A stretch of DNA of 54,516 nucleotides, from assembly GCA_934255545.1 (NCBI GenBank), contig CAKQOE010000014.1, positions 1-54,516 on the forward strand. The letters are read 5' to 3'. A program made the position numbers and the translations under genes. This stretch comes from an uncultured Clostridia bacterium. GTDB taxonomy: Bacteria; Bacillota; Clostridia; Peptostreptococcales; Anaerovoracaceae. This document shows positions 44,901 to 53,550 of the stretch, piece after piece (position 1 is the first letter of the stretch; every line of letters begins with the position of its first letter). The notes under the pieces are model-generated. The model was not told where the DNA came from, did not search any database, and saw only the letters and a program-made list of their open reading frames with translations.

Positions 44901-46580
44901 ATAGCAAATTTTACAAATGAAAATATATGGTCTGTAGGATCGGGAGCATTCAAGAATTCAGAGCTTGCAGGAAATATTATCGTAAGCAGCGAATCTACAG
45001 GCAGGGATATTATAATAGGCGCTGAGGCGTTTTCAGGCTGCAATATTACAGGCATAGATGTAGAAGGCAGGCTCATTTCTCTTGGTGAAAGCGTTTTCTA
45101 TGGATGTAAATACCTCAAAAAAGCTTCATTTGATGATATGACTAAATCGCAATACGAAAGATCGTTCTTTTATCCGGGTGCTTTTACAGGCTGTGATAAT
45201 ATTACAGATCTTACATTTAACTGTATACCGAATATATCCGTATGGGACACATTGCCGTTCCAGTTTAATTATGAATGGAGCGAAAAGGAAGAGGCTGAGC
45301 GCATAAAGATAACTGTACCTGAGGGAACAGAAGAAACGCTTGTAAATGACTGGAGATATTCATTTGCAGGATATTCGGGAGCAATGTCCGATAATGCGTA
45401 CCTGCAGATGCGTGATGATATAAAGTGGCAGAACTTTAATTGGGATACATTTGAGTATCCATCTGAGAAAACTGTAGATGAGATGATTTTCGATAAGCTC
45501 CTTAATGCTGAAAACAGAGTAAGGACTATGATAGGTGCAGAAACAGTTGATGAGCCTACAGATCTCTACCAGTATCATGTCGATGTGGATGGCTATATAA
45601 CGCTTACGGGAGTTCCGTCTTACGTTACGGATGTTAAGCTTTCGTGTGTCACCATGGATATGCCGGAGGGATGGTACATAGATCATATAGCTGCCGGAGC
45701 GTTCTCAAAATGCAAAGATCTGGAAAGCGTCACTGTTCCGGAAGCGCTTACCGGGATAGAGAGCGGGGCGTTTAAAGGCGTTGAAAGCGATAGTCTGACG
45801 CTTAAGCTTGAAGGTGACATAGTAGGAGAATCAGTGCCTGAGCTTCAGATCACAGACGGTGAGCCGTTTGATTTCGGTATCGATCCCGAAAAGCTCAGTA
45901 TAGAAGTCCCTGAGGGCTATGTAAGCAACTACATAACATACTGGACATTCCCGATGGCGGGCTATACGAGTCTTTCGGATATCTTCTACAGATTCTATGA
46001 CGAGATAGAAGAAGAGATGAATGCCGATGGCGCGAAAGAAGCATCTTACGAAGAGATATACACTGCGGTGTATAAAAGGATGGCAGAAACGCTGATGCCG
46101 GCTGAAAACAAGCTCAGGAAGATGTTTGGCCTGGATGAGATCACCGACTACAAAGAACTGATATGCCTTCAGGGCTATGAAGTAACAGACCTGATCAATG
46201 AAGCCAGAAGCAAAGATGCAGGCGACGATCAGGAGAACGAAGAAGATATCAATGACGAGAACGGCAGCAATGCAGGAATGAATGAAGACACGCCGGACGC
46301 TGACAATAACAGCAGCGCATCCGGCTCAGCAGACGCAGCCGCGCCTGACGATACTTTCGGAAGTGATAACGGTACGGATATGGATCCGGGATATCTTATA
46401 GAGCCTGACGGCTCTGACACGGAAGCAGAAAAAGAGACCGGCGAAAGCGGCGGTGACGGCGCAGATGACGACAAAAATTACAGCGCATCTGACAACGGTG
46501 GTCAGCTCGCGAATGAAGAAAAACATACAGATACAGACAGTGAACACGGTGAAGACCGAAAACAGGAGAATGCTGAATGA
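41904..46580 (+). CDS. Large secreted BspA-type leucine-rich repeat surface protein
   Basis: A 1558-aa protein, start ATG 41904, 7 bp after the kinase. Signal peptide ~1-30. Residues ~40-240 are low-complexity, rich in Ser, Gly, Asp and Asn. LRR_5 (BspA-like) units appear near 700-720, 810-875, 1035-1060 and 1260-1290 (e.g. IGSGAFKNCSKL, GAFSKCKDLESVTVPEAL). The last ~130 residues are acidic. I see no LPxTG, SLH or membrane anchor. BspA-type proteins often bind host or matrix ligands. Its stop overlaps the moxR start (ATGA), so the two are coupled. Confidence 0.85.
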   Translation: MKQWGIKQIIYALIAAMSVTTCGVMTVHAYRDGNGFIPSGIERAFNANQVSFSGDSDIHNDSDGDENDGESELWEKDSDAEDKTKPQSSDNADYLFKTDEAWADGRTDQTIVTDGSTSAVSSGASAGASDGIYSIVGDKSNADIVISGGNSNVSSDVEYNSSGSSDSGHGGNHNSDQNTPAGPDNGDQNGSGSVGAGGSASGGGTTTPDTPVTPDKPDYSDSAKDPEPGGSTSTAGDPIYSETIAKPAGKPDENGDYASVIISKPYGFFGDTPLLYKGQNVTEKIIFSSMDMSVSGEKDIYQFGDDALGKYIRIAGISFDGKKSWTTEFPVTIPSDIEDGKMFIKVEYRVSTDSDKWIERNVTYDPEPSVLYVLSKQLEKENETIREDSILNGDSTRYPGEDCLINLYRYQLQVTGAGYGNITQLFPGWTENGKLVPFLYKTASGRHILEPADMADLDSDYDVGLEIKWLNDAGQISSNGSNLAYLQTLKNYKPSGIYSLLDEWLTGSVDIPVFKVPEYIQSVDLDPDADIVTEYIDIPSTVIYINNSSTGLRVKKGYIVDKDNEYYSSEDGVLCNKEKTEILGIPYQMTHIEVPDIVTKVNLDKYNSINTITLKAGSLEEMPEIEYDNINDCKIIVDESVFDSFLNKYYEHFTDETGNSLASSADPGISYHVCNGMLVNSNGMVVRVTESASSNIMLTDSMRSIGAGAFEGHPEINEIILDASIVPKFEKGCFDGSGIKTIFCHTKEQYDSAIKQLKVLGVTGIDVKRISSSKEGFSYVVKNDGQKNNVILISAPDGITEFDGKVTAGDGRAVTVTAINDGAFSNSSELKWVTLPESVKTIGSGAFKNCSKLVGVLIDSKDTVRIENKAFDGCDALRFIASNAMNGSIADGYIPYVEDKYGPQNLNSKFFFALPEAEGYEAFANQLAGSEHVVQYTLEDINGGRSKVLYASNEERTPFVALRAEKELPDEVALPESTIEIYYCAFADSVAASGNGKFTIANFTNENIWSVGSGAFKNSELAGNIIVSSESTGRDIIIGAEAFSGCNITGIDVEGRLISLGESVFYGCKYLKKASFDDMTKSQYERSFFYPGAFTGCDNITDLTFNCIPNISVWDTLPFQFNYEWSEKEEAERIKITVPEGTEETLVNDWRYSFAGYSGAMSDNAYLQMRDDIKWQNFNWDTFEYPSEKTVDEMIFDKLLNAENRVRTMIGAETVDEPTDLYQYHVDVDGYITLTGVPSYVTDVKLSCVTMDMPEGWYIDHIAAGAFSKCKDLESVTVPEALTGIESGAFKGVESDSLTLKLEGDIVGESVPELQITDGEPFDFGIDPEKLSIEVPEGYVSNYITYWTFPMAGYTSLSDIFYRFYDEIEEEMNADGAKEASYEEIYTAVYKRMAETLMPAENKLRKMFGLDEITDYKELICLQGYEVTDLINEARSKDAGDDQENEEDINDENGSNAGMNEDTPDADNNSSASGSADAAAPDDTFGSDNGTDMDPGYLIEPDGSDTEAEKETGESGGDGADDDKNYSASDNGGQLANEEKHTDTDSEHGEDRKQENAE

Positions 46581-47518
46581 TACTTGAACAGTCAAAACAG
46601 ATAATCGAAGAAGTAAACAAGGCATTTATAGGGAAAAATGACATCATAGAAAAGGTGCTTATGACTATATACGCCGGCGGGCATATCCTTCTGGAGGACT
46701 GCCCGGGAGTCGGCAAAACTACTCTTGCCATGGCGTTTTCAAAGGTGCTCGGTCTGAGCAGCAAGCGTGTACAGTTTACGCCTGATACACTGCCTTCGGA
46801 TATAACAGGATTTACGATGTTCAACCGTGAAACTAATAAGTTTGAATATCGTGAAGGCGCAGCTGACTGCCAGCTCCTGCTCGCGGATGAGATAAACAGA
46901 ACATCACCTAAAACACAGTCAGCTCTTCTGGAAATAATGGAAGAAGGTACCATAACTATAGACAGCGAGACTCATATGCTGCCTGCGCCGTTCATATGCA
47001 TAGCGACTCAGAACCCTCTGGGTTCAGCAGGTACACAGCCGCTTCCGGAATCACAGCTTGACAGGTTTATGGTAAGCCTTTCCATAGGATATCCTACTCT
47101 GGAAAATCAGATGAAGATCATAAGAGCTCAGCGATACAGCAATCCGCTACTTGACCTTAAGGCGGTCACAGATCCTCACAATATAATTGAAGTACAGAAC
47201 TATCTTACATCTGTAAAGATAGCCGATCCCGTGCTGAGCTATGCTATAAGTCTGTGCGAGGAGTCGAGAAGACACTCTATGGTGGATCTCGGTATATCCC
47301 CAAGAGGAGTAGCTGCGCTTGTCAGGATGTCAAAGGCTGATGCAGTACTTAAAGAGAGAAATTATGTGATCCCGGAAGATGTACAGAACGTATTCTGCGA
47401 TGTATGCGCTCACCGACTCGTTCTCCGTCCGCAGGCCAGAGTAGAAGGAATAGACGCAAGAGAGATCCTTACGGATATAATGGATACAGTAAAGCCGCCT
47501 GCTGCGTCTGAGAGGTAA
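46577..47518 (+). CDS. MoxR-family AAA+ ATPase
   Basis: A 313-aa protein, start ATG 46577 after AGGAG. Walker A DCPGVGKTTLAMAF, Walker B LLLADEINRTSPKTQ, sensor 1 IATQNPLGSAG and the QLDRFMVSL arginine-finger region. MoxR proteins act as chaperones or maturation factors and are typically paired with DUF58 and transglutaminase or VWA proteins, exactly as here (DUF58 follows 6 bp later). Confidence 0.95.
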   Translation: MILEQSKQIIEEVNKAFIGKNDIIEKVLMTIYAGGHILLEDCPGVGKTTLAMAFSKVLGLSSKRVQFTPDTLPSDITGFTMFNRETNKFEYREGAADCQLLLADEINRTSPKTQSALLEIMEEGTITIDSETHMLPAPFICIATQNPLGSAGTQPLPESQLDRFMVSLSIGYPTLENQMKIIRAQRYSNPLLDLKAVTDPHNIIEVQNYLTSVKIADPVLSYAISLCEESRRHSMVDLGISPRGVAALVRMSKADAVLKERNYVIPEDVQNVFCDVCAHRLVLRPQARVEGIDAREILTDIMDTVKPPAASER

Positions 47519-47524
47519 GGAAGC

Positions 47525-48694
47525 ATGTGGAGAAATAGGCTTGTCTGGATATCCCTTATGGTAATAATGGCAGGACTTCTGTTTTATTCGAGCGAAGAAT
47601 TTTTATTATATATTATAGTGCTGATGGCGATAGCAGCGGTCACAGCCGCTGTACTTTTAAGCCTGGACGCGCGCAGGATGAGGATATCCTACAGTGTAAG
47701 AGCAGGTATAGAAGAAGGCAGCAGCCTGCAGCTGGTGATAAGGATACAGACCGGCCGTGTCACAGCCGCTCGCAGCGTTTTGGCCGAATTTGAGATAAAG
47801 AACCGTATGTTTGACACGTATGAGAAAAAACATTTTCTGATGGAGCTTTCTGACAGTGATAATACATTTAGAGTGCCGTTTCAGGCCGAGCATTGCGGCG
47901 AGATGACGTTTAAATGTGTATCAGCGAAGGCGTATGACATTTTCAGCCTTTTCGGCTCGCATATAAAGACGGGAATGGCTGCAAGCTGCATTATATATCC
48001 GCGAAAGCTTAATTTAAATATTGAAATGGAAAGATCGTCTATGGGCTCTGTGCGCGACAGTGTCATGATGCAGAACAGAAAGGGACATGATCTCAGCGAG
48101 ATGTCAGATCTCAGAAATTATAACGAGGGCGATGATATAAGATCTATAAACTGGAAGCTGTCAAGCAAGATGGACGAACTCATAGTCCGCCAGCCAAGCG
48201 ACCCGACAAGATATAATGTGGCCCTTATGCCGGATATAGGTTTCAGGGGCGATGACAGAAACATTTCGTACAATGATCTCAATACTGCTGTCGCGCTGGG
48301 CGCGGCGCTTTGTGAGCAGTTTATTAAGAACAGCACGGCATTCTGCCTGATGATCCCGACAGGACACGGACTTGAGATAAGCGAGATACGCGACAACAGC
48401 GATCTGCAGAGAGTCATGAGACAGTGGCTGCAGATAAAGATACAGAGCCGCATAGGAACAGGCATGAAGTATTTCATGATGGAAAATCTGGCTGAAAGCT
48501 TTACAAGACTTATAGTTATATCTGCAGGACGCGTGATGCCGGATCTCAGCGGCGCCGATTCTACTATGAGCGTCATGGTCATAAACGCTACAGATGAAAC
48601 AGACGTGCTTACGACAGGCACTGACGGAAACTGTGAGACTGTCGAGTTCCCTTCAAAGGCAGATCCTGAAAATATATATCATATAATATGCTGA
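47525..48694 (+). CDS. DUF58 domain membrane protein
   Basis: A 389-aa protein, start ATG 47525 after AAGGA. Two hydrophobic segments at ~1-45, an extended beta-rich domain, then the DUF58 signature GHDLSEMSDLRNYNEGDDIR followed by SINWKLSSKMDELIVRQ (~residues 190-225). DUF58 proteins are the standard partner of MoxR ATPases in Gram-positive and other bacteria; molecular role unclear. The transglutaminase-like gene follows after 100 bp. Confidence 0.92.
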   Translation: MWRNRLVWISLMVIMAGLLFYSSEEFLLYIIVLMAIAAVTAAVLLSLDARRMRISYSVRAGIEEGSSLQLVIRIQTGRVTAARSVLAEFEIKNRMFDTYEKKHFLMELSDSDNTFRVPFQAEHCGEMTFKCVSAKAYDIFSLFGSHIKTGMAASCIIYPRKLNLNIEMERSSMGSVRDSVMMQNRKGHDLSEMSDLRNYNEGDDIRSINWKLSSKMDELIVRQPSDPTRYNVALMPDIGFRGDDRNISYNDLNTAVALGAALCEQFIKNSTAFCLMIPTGHGLEISEIRDNSDLQRVMRQWLQIKIQSRIGTGMKYFMMENLAESFTRLIVISAGRVMPDLSGADSTMSVMVINATDETDVLTTGTDGNCETVEFPSKADPENIYHIIC

Positions 48695-48765
48695 TGATCT
48701 GTATCTTTAAAGATCATGGATAAATTACGGCGCGAGCCTTGTAACGAATAAATATCTGCACGGAG

Positions 48766-48781
48766 CCGCCCTCGCGGGCGG
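48766..48781. repeat. GC palindrome, TCGC tetraloop
   Basis: CCGCCC-TCGC-GGGCGG, perfect arms, followed by TAAAAAG, 15 bp before the transglutaminase-like start. The position could interfere with ribosome binding. Confidence 0.75.
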
Positions 48782-48796
48782 TAAAAAGCAGCGGAA

Positions 48797-49426
48797 ATGA
48801 GTAATTATATAATGAACATGAATATTTACAGCGAAGATCATTCCAATCAGAGGATCGTGTCTGACGGAAAAGAAAAATCGTATAAAAATTTTATATGTAA
48901 CATCTGCACAGCACTCCTTCTGATAGCCGGAGCTTCTGTCGCTGCAATGTATTCATGGTCTGACGGCATAAGTATAACTTTTATGCCGGTCCTGACGGTG
49001 ATCATAACTATGGCGTGCTGCGTATCAGCTCAGATCCTGAAGAGCGGAGGCAGAAGAACAGTTTCCGTGGCGCTGAATATCGTTCCGGCTGTGTTCGTGC
49101 TTATCGTGACAGGCTTCAGAGGATATCTGACAGGATGTATGGCGTGGATAAATATTATCCTGCAGCATCTTAATGACGCAAACAACGGATCCTTTGTCCT
49201 TTTTAAAGTGAATGCAGACGCAAGCGAAGTATTCAGCTTTGAGCTTCTGCTGATGCTTCTGATATGCGAGGGCGCGTGGCATCTTGTTTTTGGAAAAAAA
49301 AATACTGCCTATATATGGATTCTGTCTTTTGTGGATAGTAATTCCTATCATTGGCGGATATTTTCATTCCGGATCTGCGGCCTGCCTGGCAGCCGCACTT
49401 ATACTGACATTTTTGTCAGGAGTTAA
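48797..49426 (+). CDS. Transglutaminase-like membrane protein, 5' part (frameshifted)
   Basis: A 209-aa frame whose first ~168 residues contain four hydrophobic segments (ALLLIAGASVAAMYSW, FMPVLTVIITMACCVSAQIL, VALNIVPAVFVLIVTGF, ELLLMLLICEGAWHLVF). After the run of nine A at 49294-49302 the frame leaves homology and soon stops. Removing one A joins it to the 3' part, giving the usual TgpA/DUF3488-like layout: membrane helices, then transglutaminase, then a last helix. Weak ribosome binding site. Confidence 0.75.
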   Translation: MSNYIMNMNIYSEDHSNQRIVSDGKEKSYKNFICNICTALLLIAGASVAAMYSWSDGISITFMPVLTVIITMACCVSAQILKSGGRRTVSVALNIVPAVFVLIVTGFRGYLTGCMAWINIILQHLNDANNGSFVLFKVNADASEVFSFELLLMLLICEGAWHLVFGKKNTAYIWILSFVDSNSYHWRIFSFRICGLPGSRTYTDIFVRS

Positions 49427-51140
49427 AACGTATGTACTGAAACGTGATATTATCTGGGGTACGTGCATAGTAGCGGCCGTGGGCGCATGTTCTTTTGTTA
49501 CGTCTGACGGGATATCGGCGCTTGTGGATGAACTGCGAAATCAAACGACTGAAACTGTTTATGAGATGCGCTACGGAAGTAACTATATGGCAGGCGGTGA
49601 CTTGCGTGAGGCAGCTAAGCTGCATGAAAGCAACGACAGGATGTTCACGCTTCAGAGCAAGCAGGAAAAAAATATATATCTGAGAGCGTTTGCAGCAGGA
49701 AATTACGAAAACGGACTCTGGTCAGAGCTGCCTAACTCAGCGTACAGCGGAACGAACGCGGGGATCATGGAATGGTTGTCGGATAATGATTTTGACCCTA
49801 TGACGCAGACGGCGGATTACTACAAGCTGTCAGAAAAAAGCGCTGTGCCCGAAAAAAATCGCATAAGCCTGAATATAATAGATGCAGGGCGTGAAGACCT
49901 GTATGTTCCGGCATCGCTCGATAAGATCTACAGGATAAGATACGGTCATGATCATGATTCGCGCCTTGTAAGCCGGGGTCTTGTCGGAGCCAGGATATAT
50001 TCTTATGATGAGATATCAGGGACGCGTCCGTCTGAGCTTACTGTGCAGGATGCGTGGGTAAGTTCGCCTGAAAACGATAAGCAGCGCAGATACAGCGAGG
50101 CTGAAGCTGTTTACAGGCAGTTTGTTTACGACAATTACACCTCGATAAACAGGAATATATATGAACTGGTCAACCGTATGTTCTGGGAGAAGTATGATGA
50201 AGAGAGCAACGGAATATACAGCGCAGTGTGCAGAGTAAGGGATGTACTTGAAAATACTGCTGTGTATACGGAAAAACCTGATGCGGCGCCTGACGACAAG
50301 GATGCGCTTATGTGGTTCCTTAGTGAGGATCATACCGGAAATGCAGTAATGTACGCTTCAGCGGCTGTAGAAGCGCTCAGAGCGCGCGGTATACCGGCAA
50401 GGTATGCAGAGGGATATTATATAAGCTCTGAGGATATAGCTGCGGGAGAATACGGAACTGTAAATGTCACAGGTAAGAACATGCATGCCTGGGCGGAGGT
50501 ATATTTTGACGGTGTAGGCTGGATGCCTGTTGATGCAACTCCGGGATATTACTACAATGTGACGTCGCTTCAGGAAATGGTAAGCGCGCCTGACACTGTA
50601 CGCCGGACGGCCGCTGTAGAAGACGATCAGTCGCAGTCTCAGGATATAACCGACAGCGGCACAGACAGTCTGCAGGAAAAAAAGGATAAAATAAAAAGGA
50701 TAGAAAACGCAGCCGTCCTCACGGCCGGAGCGGCAGCTGTCATCATAGTTATGATCGCAGCGATACTGTGCCTGCTTGAGCTGGCGAGAGTCGTGCTCAT
50801 CATACATATGAGAAGGCGTTTCAGGACTGATTCCGATGAAAAACGCGTGCGCGAGCTTGAGAGGAGTATATTCAGGATACTTGAGCTGCGCGGCGTAGAG
50901 GCGCGTCTCGGGTGGAAGACTGATGATATAGACAGGCAGGTATCTGAAAAATGTAGCAGCGTAAGACGGGGAGAGTATACGCGTGTGTGCACTATACTTG
51001 AAAAAGCTGTTTATGGCGGGATCGCGCTTGAACAGTATGAAGAACGTACATTGGTCACGTTCATGCAGAAGATATCAGAGCCTGAAAAATCCGCCAAATG
51101 GACGACGCGTATGAGGATACGTTACATGGGCATTATTTAA
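49284..51140 (+). CDS. Transglutaminase-like membrane protein, 3' part (frameshifted; catalytic Cys missing)
   Basis: Open frame of 618 codons; the TTG at 49284 is not a believable start, so expression depends on joining to the 5' part at the A9 run. Two or more membrane helices, an extracellular region, then a transglutaminase-like core near ~residue 350: HTGNAVMYASAAVEALRARG, GIPARYAEGYY, MHAWAEVYF and DATPGYY. The His and Asp positions are kept, but the Cys of the family GxCxxxA motif is Ala (codon GCA at 50343-50345). A final helix (~residue 480-505) and a basic cytoplasmic tail follow. Confidence 0.8.
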   Translation: MFLEKKILPIYGFCLLWIVIPIIGGYFHSGSAACLAAALILTFLSGVKTYVLKRDIIWGTCIVAAVGACSFVTSDGISALVDELRNQTTETVYEMRYGSNYMAGGDLREAAKLHESNDRMFTLQSKQEKNIYLRAFAAGNYENGLWSELPNSAYSGTNAGIMEWLSDNDFDPMTQTADYYKLSEKSAVPEKNRISLNIIDAGREDLYVPASLDKIYRIRYGHDHDSRLVSRGLVGARIYSYDEISGTRPSELTVQDAWVSSPENDKQRRYSEAEAVYRQFVYDNYTSINRNIYELVNRMFWEKYDEESNGIYSAVCRVRDVLENTAVYTEKPDAAPDDKDALMWFLSEDHTGNAVMYASAAVEALRARGIPARYAEGYYISSEDIAAGEYGTVNVTGKNMHAWAEVYFDGVGWMPVDATPGYYYNVTSLQEMVSAPDTVRRTAAVEDDQSQSQDITDSGTDSLQEKKDKIKRIENAAVLTAGAAAVIIVMIAAILCLLELARVVLIIHMRRRFRTDSDEKRVRELERSIFRILELRGVEARLGWKTDDIDRQVSEKCSSVRRGEYTRVCTILEKAVYGGIALEQYEERTLVTFMQKISEPEKSAKWTTRMRIRYMGII

Positions 51141-51199
51141 AATACAAAAAAAGTATTGATATTAGATGACAAAATAATTAGACTGTAATTTGCTTCAGG

Positions 51200-51293
51200 A
51201 CTGCCGCGCGGCAGCCGGCGTAACGGCCGGTATTCAGCGCGGCAGTTCATTATGCTTCAAGAGTATTTTAAAATAGCGGCGCGCCGCGCGCCG
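51200..51293. repeat. GC palindromes upstream of the BASS gene
   Basis: CTGCCGCGCGGCAG (51200-51213, perfect), then CCGGC ... GCCGG, and CGGCGCGC-C-GCGCGCCG (51277-51293, perfect 8-bp arms), 39 bp before the start codon. The densest stretch of the palindrome set. Confidence 0.8.
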
Positions 51294-51331
51294 TACAGCC
51301 CGGTCGGACCGGAGAAAGGGGATGAAAACAG

Positions 51332-52270
51332 ATGTTTCAACGAATAAATGCATTTATAGAAAAATGGATGGCTTTCGTTACGCCTACATGCCTTGTACTT
51401 GGCGTATGCTTTCCGGATATTGCCGGTCACGGCGTTCCGTTCGTGCCGTATGTTTTTGCGCTTATGACGTTTACAGGATCATTGAAATCAACGTTTGCGG
51501 ACGTGTTTCATGTATTTCGTCACCCTAAACCGCTTGTTGTGACGCTTGTTATAATACATATCGTAATGCCGTTGGCGGCATGCATCGTCGGGCATTTATT
51601 CTTCAGAGACGATCCGGACCTTATTGCGGGGATGGTGCTTGAGTTCTGTGTGCCTACGGCAGTCGTAGCGCTTATGTGGGTCTCAATATACGGAGGAAAC
51701 AGCCCTCTTTCGCTGTCACTTGTCGTTACAGATACGATAATGGCGCCGTTTATCATCCCTGCAGCGCTGCATATTTTCATAGGCTCGAAGGTGGAAATGG
51801 ACACCGCGCAGATGATGAAGGAGCTTGTATTTATGATAGCGATCCCGGCGCTCGCCGCCATGTGCCTTAATAAGATAAGTCACGACCGTGTGAAGGAAAC
51901 GTGGCCGTCAAAGCTTGCGCTCATTTCCAAGATCGCACTTATGTTTGTAGTAACATCAAATGCATCAAAGGTCGCACCGTACGTGCGCGATATGAATATG
52001 CAGCGCTTCTGGACGGCAGTTGCGATACTCGTACTTGCCGCGAGCGGTTACGCAGTCGGATGGCTCGCCGCGCGCATCATGAAAAAAGACCGAGAGATGA
52101 CAGTTTCAATGATATACGGCGCAGGCATGAGGAATATAAGCGCCGGAGCAGTCATAGCCGCAGCGTACTTCCCCGGCGAAGTCATGTTCCCGGTGATCAT
52201 AGGCACGCTTTTCCAGCAGGTACTGGCCGCATGCTACGGTAAGATCATTGAGAAGCGGCTTGGCGCATAA
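51332..52270 (+). CDS. Bile acid:sodium symporter (BASS) family transporter
   Basis: A 312-aa protein with 9-10 hydrophobic segments, start ATG 51332 after GGGG. Typical BASS features: FALMTFTGSLKSTF in the first half, then the two discontinuous-helix motifs EFCVPTAVVALMWVSIYGGN and YGAGMRNISAGAVIAAAYFP. BASS members carry organic anions with sodium; substrate not predictable. Followed 29 bp later by the WYL regulators. Confidence 0.87.
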   Translation: MFQRINAFIEKWMAFVTPTCLVLGVCFPDIAGHGVPFVPYVFALMTFTGSLKSTFADVFHVFRHPKPLVVTLVIIHIVMPLAACIVGHLFFRDDPDLIAGMVLEFCVPTAVVALMWVSIYGGNSPLSLSLVVTDTIMAPFIIPAALHIFIGSKVEMDTAQMMKELVFMIAIPALAAMCLNKISHDRVKETWPSKLALISKIALMFVVTSNASKVAPYVRDMNMQRFWTAVAILVLAASGYAVGWLAARIMKKDREMTVSMIYGAGMRNISAGAVIAAAYFPGEVMFPVIIGTLFQQVLAACYGKIIEKRLGA

Positions 52271-52299
52271 TAATACAGAGCAGGGAGCGAGGTGAAACC

Positions 52300-53550
52300 A
52301 TGGCATACAGTGAGCTGATCAAAAATTTTAATAAGGTCCGTGATTACATGCGGGATTTTTATATCTATGGTTTCAAGAGCCGCGAGGATCACACGAAGAA
52401 AAGTGTCAGATCTTATGACGATGAGAAACGTCGAATAGAGAGCTGGCTTGGTGATTACATGAAGTTTCATCAGACTCCTGATGGAAAGAATGTATTTTTA
52501 TCAATAGACAGCAGGGTAACCAGACATAATCCGCTCTATAAGGCATGGAAGACGAAGAGCTTTACGGATGGAGATATTACCCTTCATTTTATCGTGATGG
52601 ATATTCTTTCTGACGGGCAGGAAATGTCACTTGTGGATATAGCGTCTCGTGTGGACGAATATCTGGCTGTTTTTGATAATGCAAGAGTATTTGATGCCTC
52701 TACGATCAGAAAAAAGCTTAACGAATACGTAAAAGAAGGATTGCTTGAAAGAAGGAAGAACGGTAAAACAATGTTATATCGTCGTACAGAAGAGCTTGAA
52801 ATGCCAAGTATGGATGTATTGGATTTCTTTTCAGAAACTGTACCATGCGGTGTGATCGGATCGTTTCTGAAAGATAAAACAAATGACAGAGCTGAGCATT
52901 TTGCGTTCAAACATCATTACATAACCGGGGCAATGGATAGTGAAGTTTTGTGTACGATACTGGAAGCGATCCATGAAAAAAGAAATGTAACGGTTGAAAT
53001 TATCAATCGTAAGAAAGATCGTATTACGGAAGCTAATGTTGTTCCGCTTCGAGTGATGATCAGTGTACAGGGTGGAAGACAATATATGATGGCATATGTC
53101 CCATCTTTTAAGCGGATAACATCATATCGCCTTGATAATATCGTCACTGTTAAAAAAGGTGAGACCGCAGATCGCTTTGACGAGCTAAGAGATAAATTGA
53201 ATGGGATGCAGCAGCACATGTGGGGAGTCGCTACAGACAGCCGATCGGGAAAGCGTATGGAACATATTGAATTTACAGTTCAGTATGATGATGGGGAACA
53301 GCATATACCAAGGCGGCTGGAGCGGGAGAAAAGAATCGGACAGGTAGAATACATCGATGAGCATACATGTAGATTTTCTGCCGATGTTTACGATGCAAGC
53401 GAATTGATACCATGGATACGTACATTTATATGCCGGATCACAGATATTTCGATCTCAAATAAAGCCTTGGAAATACAGTTTAAAGAAGACTTGAAGACGA
53501 TGTATAAGATGTATGGATTAGAAGGGAAAAATGATCATGCTGTTTCATGA
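52300..53550 (+). CDS. WYL-domain transcriptional regulator (first of pair)
   Basis: A 416-aa protein, start ATG 52300 after GGGAGCGAGG. The N-terminal ~160 residues include a winged-helix region (MSLVDIASRVDEYLAVFDNA, RKKLNEYVKEGLLERRKNGK); the WYL domain (~residues 230-330) has VEIINRKKDRITEANVVPLR and MMAYVPSFKRITSYRLDNI, and a WCX-like C-terminal domain follows. WYL proteins bind nucleic-acid-like ligands and are common controllers of DNA-damage and defence systems. It overlaps the second WYL gene by 20 bp. Confidence 0.85.
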   Translation: MAYSELIKNFNKVRDYMRDFYIYGFKSREDHTKKSVRSYDDEKRRIESWLGDYMKFHQTPDGKNVFLSIDSRVTRHNPLYKAWKTKSFTDGDITLHFIVMDILSDGQEMSLVDIASRVDEYLAVFDNARVFDASTIRKKLNEYVKEGLLERRKNGKTMLYRRTEELEMPSMDVLDFFSETVPCGVIGSFLKDKTNDRAEHFAFKHHYITGAMDSEVLCTILEAIHEKRNVTVEIINRKKDRITEANVVPLRVMISVQGGRQYMMAYVPSFKRITSYRLDNIVTVKKGETADRFDELRDKLNGMQQHMWGVATDSRSGKRMEHIEFTVQYDDGEQHIPRRLEREKRIGQVEYIDEHTCRFSADVYDASELIPWIRTFICRITDISISNKALEIQFKEDLKTMYKMYGLEGKNDHAVS

